DNA of 35,984 nucleotides from Lachnospiraceae bacterium (GTDB taxonomy: Bacteria; Bacillota_A; Clostridia; Lachnospirales; Lachnospiraceae): contig QXWX01000072.1 of NCBI GenBank assembly GCA_009911175.1, positions 1 to 35,984 of the forward strand. The letters run 5' to 3'. The translations under genes were made by a program, and so were the position numbers. Below the pieces are notes generated by a model. The model was not told where the DNA came from. It made no database searches and saw nothing but the letters and a program-made list of their open reading frames with translations. Of this stretch, positions 1 through 7,675 are shown in pieces; positions within the stretch are counted from its first letter, which is position 1, and each line of letters starts with the position of its first letter.

Positions 1-76
1 CTCTCGAATTATCAGTTCACAGAACTGATTAAAAACAGCGCTGTGCGCCGCCTTTTCAGCGGCGAACAAGTCGCAC
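1..76 (-). mobile_element. Candidate 5' end of a group II intron (runs off the window)
   Basis: Read on the minus strand, the coupling-protein gene matches its family up to the codons for His-Tyr-Asn (86-78) plus one more C. It then changes abruptly at GTGCGACTTG (76-67). GTGCGAC fits the usual 5' start of bacterial group II introns (GUGYG). The following bases can fold into small domain-I-like hairpins (CGCCGC/GCGGCG and TCAGTTC/GAACTGA). Only 76 bases are visible, so no reverse transcriptase or domain V can be seen. The alternative is an ordinary deletion or rearrangement breakpoint that happens to start with GTGCGAC. Confidence 0.5.
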
Positions 77-698
77 GGTTGTAGTGCATACTCTTTTTGA
101 AATTGATTGTGTTAAGCACTTTTATCTTATAGCCGCCCCTGTCTAAGAGCTTGCCGCACTCTAATAATATTGTACCTTTGGGGTCTGTCACGCAGTACGA
201 ACTGTGCATTTGCATTAAGTTTGGCTTTACAAAAAAGCGGGTCTTTCCGCTGCCCGAACCGCCTATGACTAACACATTTTTATTCCTCGCATACTTGGGG
301 CTTTTGGGGCGGCTGTTCATGGTAAGCCGTTCCGTCTGCGTCAGCAGGACGTTGTTGTAAAAGTCCGGGTCAATGTAGGGTTCAATATCTTTTGCGTTGC
401 CCCACCTTGCAGAACCGTACTCAACGCCTTTGCGGTACTTCTTGGCGTTCTTGCCTTTTAGGTAGACAGCAAGCCGCATAATAACCGCCCCGGCAACGCC
501 GACAAGGAAATCCTGCCCGTTAAGGCTCGGCATGGGGCTTTCAAAGGCGGCGGTCACGCCCTCCATGATATGTAAGAGCTTCTCGGAGAGGTCAGCCCCC
601 GGAGAGAGCCGGAACGCTTCGCCAATCTTCATAAAGAGCCATACAAAGAGCAGGTACGGCGCATTGAGGATAAGCAGCTTTTTGATGTTCGGTTTCAT
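12..698 (-). CDS. VirD4/TraG-type conjugative coupling protein, N-terminal part, interrupted
   Basis: Type IV coupling proteins are membrane ATPases that bring the relaxosome to the mating channel. Residues 1-207 look genuine: hydrophobic N-terminal segments at about 8-25 and 62-80, the family sequence EYGSARWGN at about 93-101, and a Walker A motif (GGSGSGKTRF) near 145-154 followed by VTDPKGT. After HYN (codon ending at 78) the family sequence stops and 21 unrelated residues lead to a stop. The C-terminal ATPase half (Walker B and the all-alpha domain) is missing here. The start codon overlaps the stop of the upstream pcfB-like gene (ATGA), so the two are translationally coupled. Either the gene is broken, or it is split by an intron whose 3' exon lies outside the window. 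Confidence 0.85.
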   Translation of the reverse strand: MKPNIKKLLILNAPYLLFVWLFMKIGEAFRLSPGADLSEKLLHIMEGVTAAFESPMPSLNGQDFLVGVAGAVIMRLAVYLKGKNAKKYRKGVEYGSARWGNAKDIEPYIDPDFYNNVLLTQTERLTMNSRPKSPKYARNKNVLVIGGSGSGKTRFFVKPNLMQMHSSYCVTDPKGTILLECGKLLDRGGYKIKVLNTINFKKSMHYNRATCSPLKRRRTALFLISSVN

Positions 699-1171
699 CT
701 GTCACGCCCCCTGTCCTTGTTTTTTACTTTCTCCCGGTTCGCATTTCTCTGCTTTGCTTTCTCCTTAAAGGCGGCTAACGCCTTGCGGATTGACGGTTTT
801 TTCTCCCGGCTTAATTTCTTGGCGGCAAACTCCTTAAAGGCTTCCGTCATAACGTCCACGTCCCGCCCTTTGAAAAAGACAAGATACCGGGGCGGTTCTT
901 CGCCCTTTACTTTCTTTAGGCTGTAATCTATCCCGTATTTCTTGGCAACGGGTTCAAACGCCTTTATGTTAGCGTCCGTGATTTCCATACTGGAAACGCC
1001 CGTGTTCTGCTTCATTAGGTGTTTTAGGGTCTGTTTTCCCTTGTATTCCTTTGGTGCTTTGTGCTTCCTTGCGTCAAGCAGCTTTTTCATGGCTTTTTGT
1101 AAGACCTCGGCGGTCAGCCTTGCCGTCTTGATTGAGATAGCAAAGGTCTTTTCGTTGATCTGCTCCTGCAT
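695..1171 (-). CDS. PcfB family (DUF3801) conjugation protein
   Basis: A 158-residue, very basic protein. Its N-terminal part (KTARLTAEVLQKAMKKLL...) and central region with PRYLVFFKGRDVDVMTEAFKEF match the PcfB/DUF3801 family found beside coupling proteins in Firmicute plasmids and integrative elements. PcfB of enterococcal pCF10 is encoded next to the coupling protein PcfC and is linked to relaxosome processing; that role here is inferred from family and position. The C-terminal 40 residues are Lys/Arg-rich and look disordered. A good ribosome binding site (AAGGAGGG on the minus strand) precedes the ATG. The gene overlaps the coupling-protein start by four bases. Confidence 0.85.
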   Translation of the reverse strand: MQEQINEKTFAISIKTARLTAEVLQKAMKKLLDARKHKAPKEYKGKQTLKHLMKQNTGVSSMEITDANIKAFEPVAKKYGIDYSLKKVKGEEPPRYLVFFKGRDVDVMTEAFKEFAAKKLSREKKPSIRKALAAFKEKAKQRNANREKVKNKDRGRDR

Positions 1172-1210
1172 GGGCTGTCAATCCCTCCTTTCTTGGGTTG
1201 GCATGGGAAA

Positions 1211-1238
1211 GGGGGCAGCCGTTTCTCCTGCCGCCCCC
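1211..1238 (-). terminator. GC-rich hairpin between the DUF5348 and pcfB-like genes
   Basis: On the minus strand GGGGGC and GCCCCC pair (with extra GC pairs inside) and are followed by TTTCCC. It lies between the stop of the DUF5348 gene (1243) and the pcfB-like ribosome binding site. The U-tract is short, so it may attenuate transcription or protect mRNA ends rather than fully terminate. Confidence 0.4.
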
Positions 1239-1242
1239 TGTG

Positions 1243-1479
1243 TTACCTGCGTTTGCTGCTGCGTACCTGCAATCCGTCCAGTACGTCCGTCTTGATACCG
1301 ACTAAGTACCATTTCTGGTGCAGGTTCATTTCAATGCGGGTCGCCCGCCACTGTTCCCCGTCAAAGACTTCAAAGCCCTGCCCGCAATGCAAGCCCCCGT
1401 AATATTCGTTAAGCCCGGAGCGAATGTCATAACGCCCGCTTGCCTTGTCGTAAACTAATGCGCCCGGTTTGATGTTCAT
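1243..1479 (-). CDS. DUF5348 domain protein (element-borne)
   Basis: A 78-residue protein matching the small DUF5348 family, common in Firmicute conjugative elements next to the replication-initiator gene. The visible signature is GALVYDKASGRYDIRSGL, then a tryptophan in EQWRATRIEM and WYLVGIKTD near the end, giving a compact beta-rich fold. The function is unknown and I do not assign one. The start overlaps the stop of the upstream initiator-like gene (ATGA), so the two are in one operon. Confidence 0.8.
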   Translation of the reverse strand: MNIKPGALVYDKASGRYDIRSGLNEYYGGLHCGQGFEVFDGEQWRATRIEMNLHQKWYLVGIKTDVLDGLQVRSSKRR

Positions 1480-2399
1480 ATAGTGTCGTCCTCCTTGTCC
1501 TGTGATAAAAATACGCCGCTTGCCATATCGTGAGCGACAAGGGCGGTATAGTAGCTGTCAATGGTGTTTGGTGCGTTGAAAAGAACCGCAAGCAGATACT
1601 TTTTGATGTTGCGTATCTTGGTGGTGTTCTGGTGCATACAGTCAATCACAAATTGGATATGGCTGTTGTTAAGTTTCATAAACTTAGACTTCACAAGCTC
1701 GGCGGGGTAGTCGTCCCCGGCAATGCGTATTACCTTTCGGCGGGTGCAGACGGTTTCAAGCATGAGGGACACAATCTCGTCAAGCATACCCCGGTCAATG
1801 TTCTTGTCCTGTATCAGATAGGCGTATTCGATATTGTCCTTTATGACTTCCTCATAAGCCCGTACTGCGTCTATGTCTGTGTAACCGTTTCCGTTTCCTT
1901 TCCGTTCCGGCGCAGCCGTCCCCTCTGGTAAGGGAGTGGAAAGGATAGGAATGGAATGGGTATTTAATAAATCCGTATTTGATAAATCTTTATTTGATAG
2001 TTCTTTATTTAATTGCGTTGGATTTTCCTGCATAGGGTTATCCAATGTTGGATTTTCCGATATAGGTTTGCCCTGTGTTGGATTTTCCAATATAGGGTTA
2101 GGCGGCATTGGAAATTCATGTATCACATAATCAGCCGCCCCTAGCTGTCCTTTTTCGTTCCGCACTCTGGTACGGGTCACATAGCCCGCCCGTTCCAGTT
2201 CCCGTATTGCTTCCCGGATTGCGTCTATGCCCTCACGGTTGATTTTGGAAAGCCCCTTTAAGGTGTAGTCCCATTCTTCGGGCAGGGATAGCATTTGTGA
2301 GAGAAGCCCTTTTGATTTTAGGGAAAGGTCAGTATTGCGTAAGTGGTGGTTTGACATAACCGTGTAATTCTGGTTTTTCTCTACCCGGAATACTGCCAT
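1476..2399 (-). CDS. Replication initiator A-type / HTH protein of a conjugative element
   Basis: 307 residues. The N-terminus (FRVEKNQNYTVMSNHHLR, then LSLKSKGLLSQMLSLPEEWDYTLKGL) is the winged-helix domain of RepA-N/DUF6017-type proteins of Tn1549-like elements. A helix-turn-helix follows at about 50-75 (INREGIDAIREAIRELERAGYV). Residues 103-150 are a degenerate Asn-Pro-rich repeat (ENPTQ, DNP, LSNKD, LSNTD units), probably a flexible linker. The C-terminal domain (about 165-300) is helical and resembles DUF6017. The ATG at 2399 has a strong AAAGGGG site. As the first gene of this leftward operon it probably acts in element replication or control of the transfer genes; this is inferred from family. 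Confidence 0.8.
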   Translation of the reverse strand: MAVFRVEKNQNYTVMSNHHLRNTDLSLKSKGLLSQMLSLPEEWDYTLKGLSKINREGIDAIREAIRELERAGYVTRTRVRNEKGQLGAADYVIHEFPMPPNPILENPTQGKPISENPTLDNPMQENPTQLNKELSNKDLSNTDLLNTHSIPILSTPLPEGTAAPERKGNGNGYTDIDAVRAYEEVIKDNIEYAYLIQDKNIDRGMLDEIVSLMLETVCTRRKVIRIAGDDYPAELVKSKFMKLNNSHIQFVIDCMHQNTTKIRNIKKYLLAVLFNAPNTIDSYYTALVAHDMASGVFLSQDKEDDTI

Positions 2400-2435
2400 T
2401 TTATCAACCCCTTTCCTGTAAGCCCGGACAATGAA

Positions 2436-2465
2436 AAACGCCCGTTCCGTGTGGAAAAGGCGTTT
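2436..2465 (-). promoter_or_regulatory. Leader hairpin upstream of the initiator-like gene
   Basis: AAACGCC and GGCGTTT form a seven-base stem; on the minus strand it is followed by TTCATT, then the ribosome binding site and ATG at 2399. It resembles a weak attenuator in the leader of the element operon. The rest of 2466-2549 contains no gene that I can identify. Confidence 0.35.
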
Positions 2466-2549
2466 ACCATGTGATTATAGGGCTTTAAGTTTAGTTTTCA
2501 TGTTTCAAGAAAGCCTTGATTTATGCGGGGTTGCGGTGGTTGTCTATAA

Positions 2550-3107
2550 ATACTTGCCCCGAATGGTTCTGGAAAAAGTACGTTTACAGAATTATTAAAG
2601 CCGCCAATGGATTATATCAATGCCGATGAAATCAAAAAAAGTCTGAAATGTTCTGACATAGAAGCGGCACAGCTGGCAGAAAAGCAAAGAGAGGATCATA
2701 TAGAGCAAATGAAAGAATTTTGCTTTGAAACAGTGCTGTCAACAGAACGTAATTTGAAGTTGCTGGAGAAGGCGAAAGGAGCAGGTTATTTTATCCGCTG
2801 TTATTATATCCTTACTTCTGATCCTACGATCAATGTCTGGCGTGTGAGATCAAGGGTGGAATCGGGAGGACATGATGTTCCGGAAGAAAAGATAATTGCA
2901 AGATACGACAGGGCGCTGAGTTTAATAAAAGACTTAGTTAAAGTTTGCGATGTGTGTCATATTTATGATAATTCCGGAACGAAACCATTTCGAATCTTTA
3001 AAAAGCGAAAAGATGAGGTCTTTTATGATGAGTGCAGTGACTGGAGTTTTGAAGATATCAGGCTGCTGACGGATATATCTAATATAGAAAGAAAGGACTT
3101 AAATTAA
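2550..3107 (+). pseudogene. Zeta-toxin-like P-loop kinase, 5'-truncated
   Basis: Zeta toxins are kinases that phosphorylate UDP-N-acetylglucosamine; chromosomal relatives have less clear roles. The frame is open from 2550 and encodes PNGSGKSTF (the Walker A motif, 2559-2585), then YINADEI, FETVLST, GYFIRCYYILTSDP and a GGHDVPEEKIIARYDR segment, all in family order. A stop lies at 2547, and no ATG, GTG or TTG precedes the P-loop. The only ATG (2607) comes after Walker A and has no ribosome binding site. The N-terminal beta strand and the Gly before Pro of the P-loop are missing, so the gene was cut almost exactly at the P-loop, at the junction with the conjugative element. Probably non-functional. 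Confidence 0.7.
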
Positions 3108-3172
3108 AATTCTTCGGTTTTGTTCGATGAAAGATAATAGGAATGGAATGCCAGGATGCATAAAATGACTGT

Positions 3173-3203
3173 AAAAAGGGGCTGCGGTGAGCAACCCTTT
3201 TTA
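3173..3203. terminator. Bidirectional terminator-like hairpin
   Basis: AAAAAGGG pairs with CCCTTTTT, with a further TGC/GCA inside the stem. The T-run makes it a plausible terminator downstream of the truncated zeta-like gene. The mirror A-run allows the same on the other strand. Confidence 0.6.
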
Positions 3204-3240
3204 AAATAACTGTATTGAACAGGCATGAGAAATCTGTTTG

Positions 3241-3279
3241 GGAACTGTGCAAAAAGGCAAGTTATTTTTGCACAGTTCC
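3241..3279 (-). terminator. Perfect 15-bp stem downstream of the methyltransferase gene
   Basis: GGAACTGTGCAAAAA (3241-3255) and its exact complement (3265-3279) surround a nine-base loop. It starts five bases after the stop of the minus-strand methyltransferase gene. The U-tract sits inside the stem, giving a terminator-like element usable from either side. Confidence 0.6.
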
Positions 3280-3283
3280 TTAG

Positions 3284-4147
3284 TTAGAGCTCTGCGCTCC
3301 ACCTTCCGGAAGCCCCGCACGGCAGGACCAGCCCGGTACTCTTTACCGGCAGTCCAATCTCCTGGGATTCCACATGGCCGTTCTGACTTTTCAGCTCCGC
3401 GCCGATCATGTAAGTAAGCACCGCCGGAGCCAGTCCGGTCGTATAGGAGTTGACCAGGAAGAACAGCGCGTTTTCCGACAGGATCTGTGTGCACAGTCTG
3501 ATCAGCGGATGAATCATATCCTCAATCTTCCAGACTTCCCCCTTGGGCCCCCGCCCGTAAGAAGGCGGATCCATGATGATCGCGTCATAGACATTTCCCC
3601 GCCGGATCTCCCGTTCTACGAACTTCACACAATCGTCCACCAGCCACCGGATGGGCGCATCCTTCAGGCCGGAGGACACTGCGTTTTCCTTCGCCCAGGC
3701 AACCATCCCTTTGGAAGCATCCACATGGGTAACCTGCGCCCCGGCTGCGGCCGCTGCCAATGTAGCGCCTCCTGTATATGCGAACAGGTTCAGGACCTTG
3801 ACAGGACGCTTCGTGTCGCGGATCAGCTTCGAAAACCAGTCCCAGTTTGCGGCCTGCTCCGGAAACAGTCCGGTATGCTTAAAATTAAACGGCTTTAAAT
3901 TAAAAGTCAGGGATCCGTAATGAATCTGCCACTGCTCCGGCAGTCTGGAAAATTCCCATTCTCCGCCGCCCTTTTTGCTCCGGTGGTAATGCCCGTTCCA
4001 CCGCTTCCAGCCAGGAGCCTCCTTGGGAAAATCCCAGATCACCTGCGGATCCGGCCGGATCAGGGTATAATTACCCCATCGCTCCAGTTTTTCCCCCTTT
4101 GAACAATCTATGATCTCATAATCCTTCCATTGGTCCGCAATCCACAT
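3284..4147 (-). CDS. Class I SAM-dependent methyltransferase (RlmI/RlmK-like)
   Basis: 287 residues. Motif I is VLNLFAYTGGATLAAAAAGA at about 119-138, followed by the acidic strand VTHVDASKGMVAWAKEN, which binds the ribose of SAM. Motif IV is DPPSYGRGPKGE, the DPPxY type seen in COG1092 rRNA methyltransferases. The N-terminal region (about 1-100) is the wing typical of this group, without a clear PUA domain. The likely substrate is 23S rRNA, but the exact base cannot be read from sequence. The gene stands alone, divergent from the histidine kinase gene, with its own terminator. The ATG at 4147 gives a full-length product. Confidence 0.85.
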   Translation of the reverse strand: MWIADQWKDYEIIDCSKGEKLERWGNYTLIRPDPQVIWDFPKEAPGWKRWNGHYHRSKKGGGEWEFSRLPEQWQIHYGSLTFNLKPFNFKHTGLFPEQAANWDWFSKLIRDTKRPVKVLNLFAYTGGATLAAAAAGAQVTHVDASKGMVAWAKENAVSSGLKDAPIRWLVDDCVKFVEREIRRGNVYDAIIMDPPSYGRGPKGEVWKIEDMIHPLIRLCTQILSENALFFLVNSYTTGLAPAVLTYMIGAELKSQNGHVESQEIGLPVKSTGLVLPCGASGRWSAEL

Positions 4148-4243
4148 GATAAAATCCTCATTCTTTCAGAAATTTGCAGTTACATCACTTTGTATAAATA
4201 GACTATCATTTTTTTTAGGGGAATTCAATAAATTTTGTTAGTA

Positions 4244-4272
4244 TTGATAAAGCTGGTCCTGCATGTTAAGAT
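4244..4272 (+). promoter_or_regulatory. Sigma-A-type promoter for the histidine kinase
   Basis: TTGATA (4244-4249), a 17-base spacer and TAAGAT (4267-4272), about 125 bases before the kinase start. The gap between the divergent genes (4148-4396) shows nothing else clear apart from an A/T-rich run near 4209-4217. Confidence 0.55.
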
Positions 4273-4396
4273 GTAATCATCACAAATATAATTTTCATAA
4301 AAGAGTCATTTTAAGACGAAAAGGAATACGTTGGCATCAAGATACACTGCGGCAGCCGGCGGCAGTGTGATTTTAGAACATACGGAGGAAAAGTTT

Positions 4397-7000
4397 ATGC
4401 ATGATCCAAAGGAGTTTTTTGAACGGACCGGTGAAGGCGCGCCGGATGCCTGGGCCTGTGAGCGGCACAGCGGTATGCAGAGCGTTCAGAATCTGGAGGC
4501 TGTCATCAATGAGGGACTCCGCGTTGCCCTGCTGGAAGAGACCCCGGATCAGTCGCTGGAGGTACTGCTGGAGCATCTGGGAAAAGCGTTGAACGGGGCG
4601 CGGACCTACATATTTGAGCGGAACGGGTCCGGCGGCGACGACAACACCTATGAGTGGGTAGCAGACGGTGTGGAGCGGGAAAAGGAGAATTTGCAAAATG
4701 TCCCTCCGGAGGTATGTGCGGTCTGGTATCGGAACTTTACGGTCGGCAGGCATAATGTCATTCAGAACCTGGAAGAGATCCGGGAGAGTGACCCTCTGAT
4801 GTATACCACCCTCAAACGGCAGAATATCCATTCCCTTGTAGTAGTCCCGCTTTATGATAAGAAAAATCTGATTGGTTTTTACGGCGTGGACAATCCGCCT
4901 GTGAAGTCGCTGGAGTACGCATCGAATATGCTCCAGACAGCGGCATACTTTATCGTATCCTCGCTGAAACGGCGCAATTTGGTCCGTGAGCTTCAAAAGC
5001 GGAGCTATAATGTTCTTCATGCCCTCAGCGTGGATTATCTGGGCATCTACCAGGTGAACTTCGACACAGGCGAATGTGTGGTATACCGGGACAACGAGTG
5101 GATTAAAGAGGACTGGAATGTTGATTTTGAGGACGGCTATCAGAAAGCTATGGAGCAGTATATTTCCCGGTATGTAGTACCGCGGGACCAGGAAAGGCTT
5201 CGCCATGTAACGAAGAAAGACTATGTACTCGCTCAGCTTGAGAGAAAGAAAAAGTTCGATATTCGCTACCGGGTAAAAGACAATTCCTATGGCCTGAAAC
5301 ACCTGGAGCTCCATTTTTCCGCTGCGGAGAATGCGGAGGAGAACAGCGTGATCTTTGCCTACCGGGATGTCAATGCCGTGGTGGAGCAGGAGGAGAAGTA
5401 CAGGCTGGAGGCAAGGCAGAGTCTGGGGGACATCCTGGAGGGAGCCAGAACCGGCATCTGGACCATCGAGCTGGAGGAAGGCCGCCGGCCAAGGATGTAC
5501 GCGGATCGGACCATGCGCATCCTCCTGGGAGTATCGGATATGATCGAGCCGGAGGAATGTTATCGGCACTGGCTTGAAAACATTAAGCCAGGCTATGTGG
5601 AGATGGTGCAGGAAGCGGTGCGGGAGATGACGGAGAACGGGCGTTCCGAGGTGGTCTATCCCTGGAAGCATCCGGAGCTTGGGGAAATCTATGTCCGCTG
5701 CGGCGGTGTGCCGGACAAAAAATTTAAAAAGCCGGGTGTTTGCCTGAACGGATACCATCAGGATATCACGGAGACCATGGTGACGCGGAAGAAGCAGGAG
5801 CAGGCCATCATAGAGCTGCTGGAGAAGGTTCGGCGCGCAAATTCGGCGAAGAGTGAATTCTTATCCCATATGTCCCACGATCTCCGCACCCCCATCAACG
5901 GGATTTTGGGAATGCTGGCGATCATGGAGAAGAGTCAGGATGATCCGAAGCGGCAGAGAGCATGTCAGGAGAAGATCCGTATGTCAACGGAGCATCTGCT
6001 GTCCCTGGTCAATGATGTACTTCAGGTCAGCAAACTGGATAGCGGAATAACAGCAGAGACAGAGGAACCCTTTGAGCTTCATGATATATTGGAAAATTGT
6101 ATATCAATTTTATCAGTTCAGGCGGAGGAAGCAGGAATTCGGCTGGTGCTGGAGGAGGTTCAGCTGCAGCATAGCAGGCTGATCGGAAACCCGCTGCATT
6201 TAAAGCAGATTCTGATGAATATTCTGGACAATGCGCTCAAATATAACCGGACCAATGGTTCTGTATTTGTTCAGGTAAAAGAGACTGCCTGCCAGGGCGG
6301 TATTGGAAAATATCGGTTTGTGATCGAGGATACCGGAATCGGCATAGGGGAAGACTTCAAAAAGCATATTTTTGAGCCTTTTACTCAGGAACACCAGGAC
6401 GCAAGAACCAACTATAACGGCGTTGGGCTTGGCATGTCCGTAGCCAAGAAGCTGGTAGACCAGATGGAGGGGACCATTGAGGTAGACAGCCGGATCGGCA
6501 GAGGGAGCGTGTTTGAGGTCACGCTTCCCATTCGGATCGATAAGGCGTGGAGCGCCCGGCCCGTGGATGCAGGTCGAAATGTGCAGGCCGATATTGCAGG
6601 GATGCGTGTCCTTCTGGTGGAGGACAATGAGATCAACTGCGAGATCGTGGAATTTATGCTGGAGGATGCAGGCGCGAAGGTCGTGACTGCGAACGATGGA
6701 AAAGCCGCCGTGGATGCGTTCGCGGCATCCGATCCGTGGACGTTTGACTGTGTGCTCATGGATCTGATGATGCCGGTTATGAGCGGATATGAGGCGGCAC
6801 GCGTGATCCGCGGCCTGGAACGGCCGGACGCAAAAGACGTGCCCATCATAGCGCTGTCGGCCAATGCGTTTGATGAAGACATTGCAATGGCAAAGGACGC
6901 CGGGATGAATGAACATCTGGCGAAGCCGGTGGATATCAACAAAATGTTCCGGGTGATGTGCCGGCAAAATTTTATGAAAAAAATCAAAAAAACCACTTGA
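4397..7000 (+). CDS. Hybrid sensor histidine kinase / response regulator
   Basis: 867 residues from the ATG at 4397, chosen because GGAGGAAAA stands just upstream; an in-frame TTG at 4331 has no such site. Order of domains: a GAF-like sensor (about 25-190), two PAS-like segments (about 205-330 and 345-455), a dimerisation/phosphoacceptor domain with SHMSHDLRTP (His about 494), an HATPase domain with N box (NILDNALKY), G1 (EDTGIGIG) and G2 (GVGLGMSVAKKL), and a C-terminal receiver with LLVEDNEINC and the phospho-acceptor Asp in VLMDLMMP (about 789). No transmembrane segment is evident, so it should sense a cytoplasmic signal. There is no HPt domain and no partner regulator gene nearby, so its output path is unknown. 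Confidence 0.9.
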   Translation: MHDPKEFFERTGEGAPDAWACERHSGMQSVQNLEAVINEGLRVALLEETPDQSLEVLLEHLGKALNGARTYIFERNGSGGDDNTYEWVADGVEREKENLQNVPPEVCAVWYRNFTVGRHNVIQNLEEIRESDPLMYTTLKRQNIHSLVVVPLYDKKNLIGFYGVDNPPVKSLEYASNMLQTAAYFIVSSLKRRNLVRELQKRSYNVLHALSVDYLGIYQVNFDTGECVVYRDNEWIKEDWNVDFEDGYQKAMEQYISRYVVPRDQERLRHVTKKDYVLAQLERKKKFDIRYRVKDNSYGLKHLELHFSAAENAEENSVIFAYRDVNAVVEQEEKYRLEARQSLGDILEGARTGIWTIELEEGRRPRMYADRTMRILLGVSDMIEPEECYRHWLENIKPGYVEMVQEAVREMTENGRSEVVYPWKHPELGEIYVRCGGVPDKKFKKPGVCLNGYHQDITETMVTRKKQEQAIIELLEKVRRANSAKSEFLSHMSHDLRTPINGILGMLAIMEKSQDDPKRQRACQEKIRMSTEHLLSLVNDVLQVSKLDSGITAETEEPFELHDILENCISILSVQAEEAGIRLVLEEVQLQHSRLIGNPLHLKQILMNILDNALKYNRTNGSVFVQVKETACQGGIGKYRFVIEDTGIGIGEDFKKHIFEPFTQEHQDARTNYNGVGLGMSVAKKLVDQMEGTIEVDSRIGRGSVFEVTLPIRIDKAWSARPVDAGRNVQADIAGMRVLLVEDNEINCEIVEFMLEDAGAKVVTANDGKAAVDAFAASDPWTFDCVLMDLMMPVMSGYEAARVIRGLERPDAKDVPIIALSANAFDEDIAMAKDAGMNEHLAKPVDINKMFRVMCRQNFMKKIKKTT

Positions 7001-7025
7001 ATTTTCCAGAACTATTCGTTATACT
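6997..7025 (+). promoter_or_regulatory. Main promoter of the S10-spc-alpha operon
   Basis: TTGAAT (6997-7002), a 17-base spacer and TATACT (7020-7025), close to the sigma-A consensus. The -35 box overlaps the TGA stop of the histidine kinase gene (6998-7000), so there is no room for a kinase terminator before the promoter; kinase read-through into the ribosomal operon is possible. Confidence 0.75.
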
Positions 7026-7032
7026 AAAAAAG

Positions 7033-7286
7033 CTGTGGCATGATAGCGATGAAGCGTGAGGTTGCTGCCAAGTGCATGAACTGTGCAGGATGGCAGGTTT
7101 TCCGTGGAGCGAATGTCAAGTTAGGAAACTGGCGACAAGTCACTGTACGAATCACAACAGACTACTGGTCTGCCGTAAGGCGCAGTAAGAAGTAACGTGT
7201 ATGTTTCTCACGACACACACGGGAGAGTGTACAGTCACCGCTTGTCGTACTGAAGTGAATAGTACGAAAAGGAGGCGACTTTTTTT
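7033..7286 (+). promoter_or_regulatory. Long structured leader of the S10 operon
   Basis: About 250 untranslated bases separate the promoter from rpsJ. Visible helices are CTGCCA/TGGCAG (7065-7070 with 7091-7096), CAGAC/GTCTG (7158-7162 with 7168-7172) and TCGTACT/AGTACGA (7245-7251 with 7261-7267), the last ending just before the ribosome binding site. Leaders of S10 operons are known sites of ribosomal-protein feedback (L4 in E. coli). Which protein would bind here is not evident, and the fold does not obviously copy the E. coli one. Confidence 0.55.
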
Positions 7287-7604
7287 ATGGCAAGTCAAGT
7301 AATGAGAATCACATTGAAGGCATATGATCATCAGCTTGTTGATGCATCTGCCAGAAAAATCATCGAAACTGTTAAGAAAAACGGATCCCAGGTGAGCGGT
7401 CCGGTACCACTTCCGACCAAGAAGGAAGTAGTTACAATCCTGCGGGCGGTACACAAGTACAAGGACTCCAGGGAGCAATTCGAGCAGAGAACTCATAAAA
7501 GACTGATCGATATCATCACACCGACCCAGAAGACAGTAGACGCATTATCCAGACTGGAGATGCCGGCAGGTGTGTATATTGATATCAAGATGAAAAACAA
7601 GTAA
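7287..7604 (+). CDS. rpsJ: 30S ribosomal protein S10
   Basis: 105 residues, full length for uS10. It starts with [14 protein letters not shown] and carries the conserved [10 protein letters not shown] loop (about 40-49) and the [14 protein letters not shown] segment. S10 sits in the 30S head and also pairs with NusB in transcription antitermination. It is the first gene of the superoperon. The ribosome binding site AAGGAGG lies 11 bases upstream of the ATG, and the leader's last hairpin ends just before it. Confidence 0.98.
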   Translation: MASQVMRITLKAYDHQLVDASARKIIETVKKNGSQVSGPVPLPTKKEVVTILRAVHKYKDSREQFEQRTHKRLIDIITPTQKTVDALSRLEMPAGVYIDIKMKNK

Positions 7605-7616
7605 TTCATGAGCAGA

Positions 7617-7649
7617 ATCCTAAAATTTAGGATGAGCACAGATGTGCTC
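7617..7649 (+). promoter_or_regulatory. Two back-to-back hairpins between rpsJ and rplC
   Basis: ATCCTAAA/TTTAGGAT around a single base (7617-7633) is followed without a gap by GAGCAC/GTGCTC with a four-base loop (7634-7649). There is no U-tract, so it is more likely an mRNA processing or stability structure than a terminator. Confidence 0.45.
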
Positions 7650-7675
7650 CGCTGTAAATCACAGGAGGTAATAAT

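Noticed and set aside
2607..3107. Intact 166-residue zeta-like protein starting at ATG 2607
   Set aside because: There is no ribosome binding site, and the Walker A motif is encoded in frame upstream of that ATG, so the start is a remnant of a truncated gene.
3201..3494. 97-codon minus-strand frame overlapping the methyltransferase gene end
   Set aside because: It is out of frame with the well-supported methyltransferase and runs through the terminator hairpin.
4331..4396. Upstream TTG start for the histidine kinase
   Set aside because: It has no ribosome binding site, whereas ATG 4397 has GGAGGAAAA at a proper distance.
4373..5758. 461-codon open frame on the minus strand inside the histidine kinase gene
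   Set aside because: The opposite strand encodes a full set of kinase domains with perfect motifs, and the antisense product resembles no family; it is a by-product of the GC-rich codon use.
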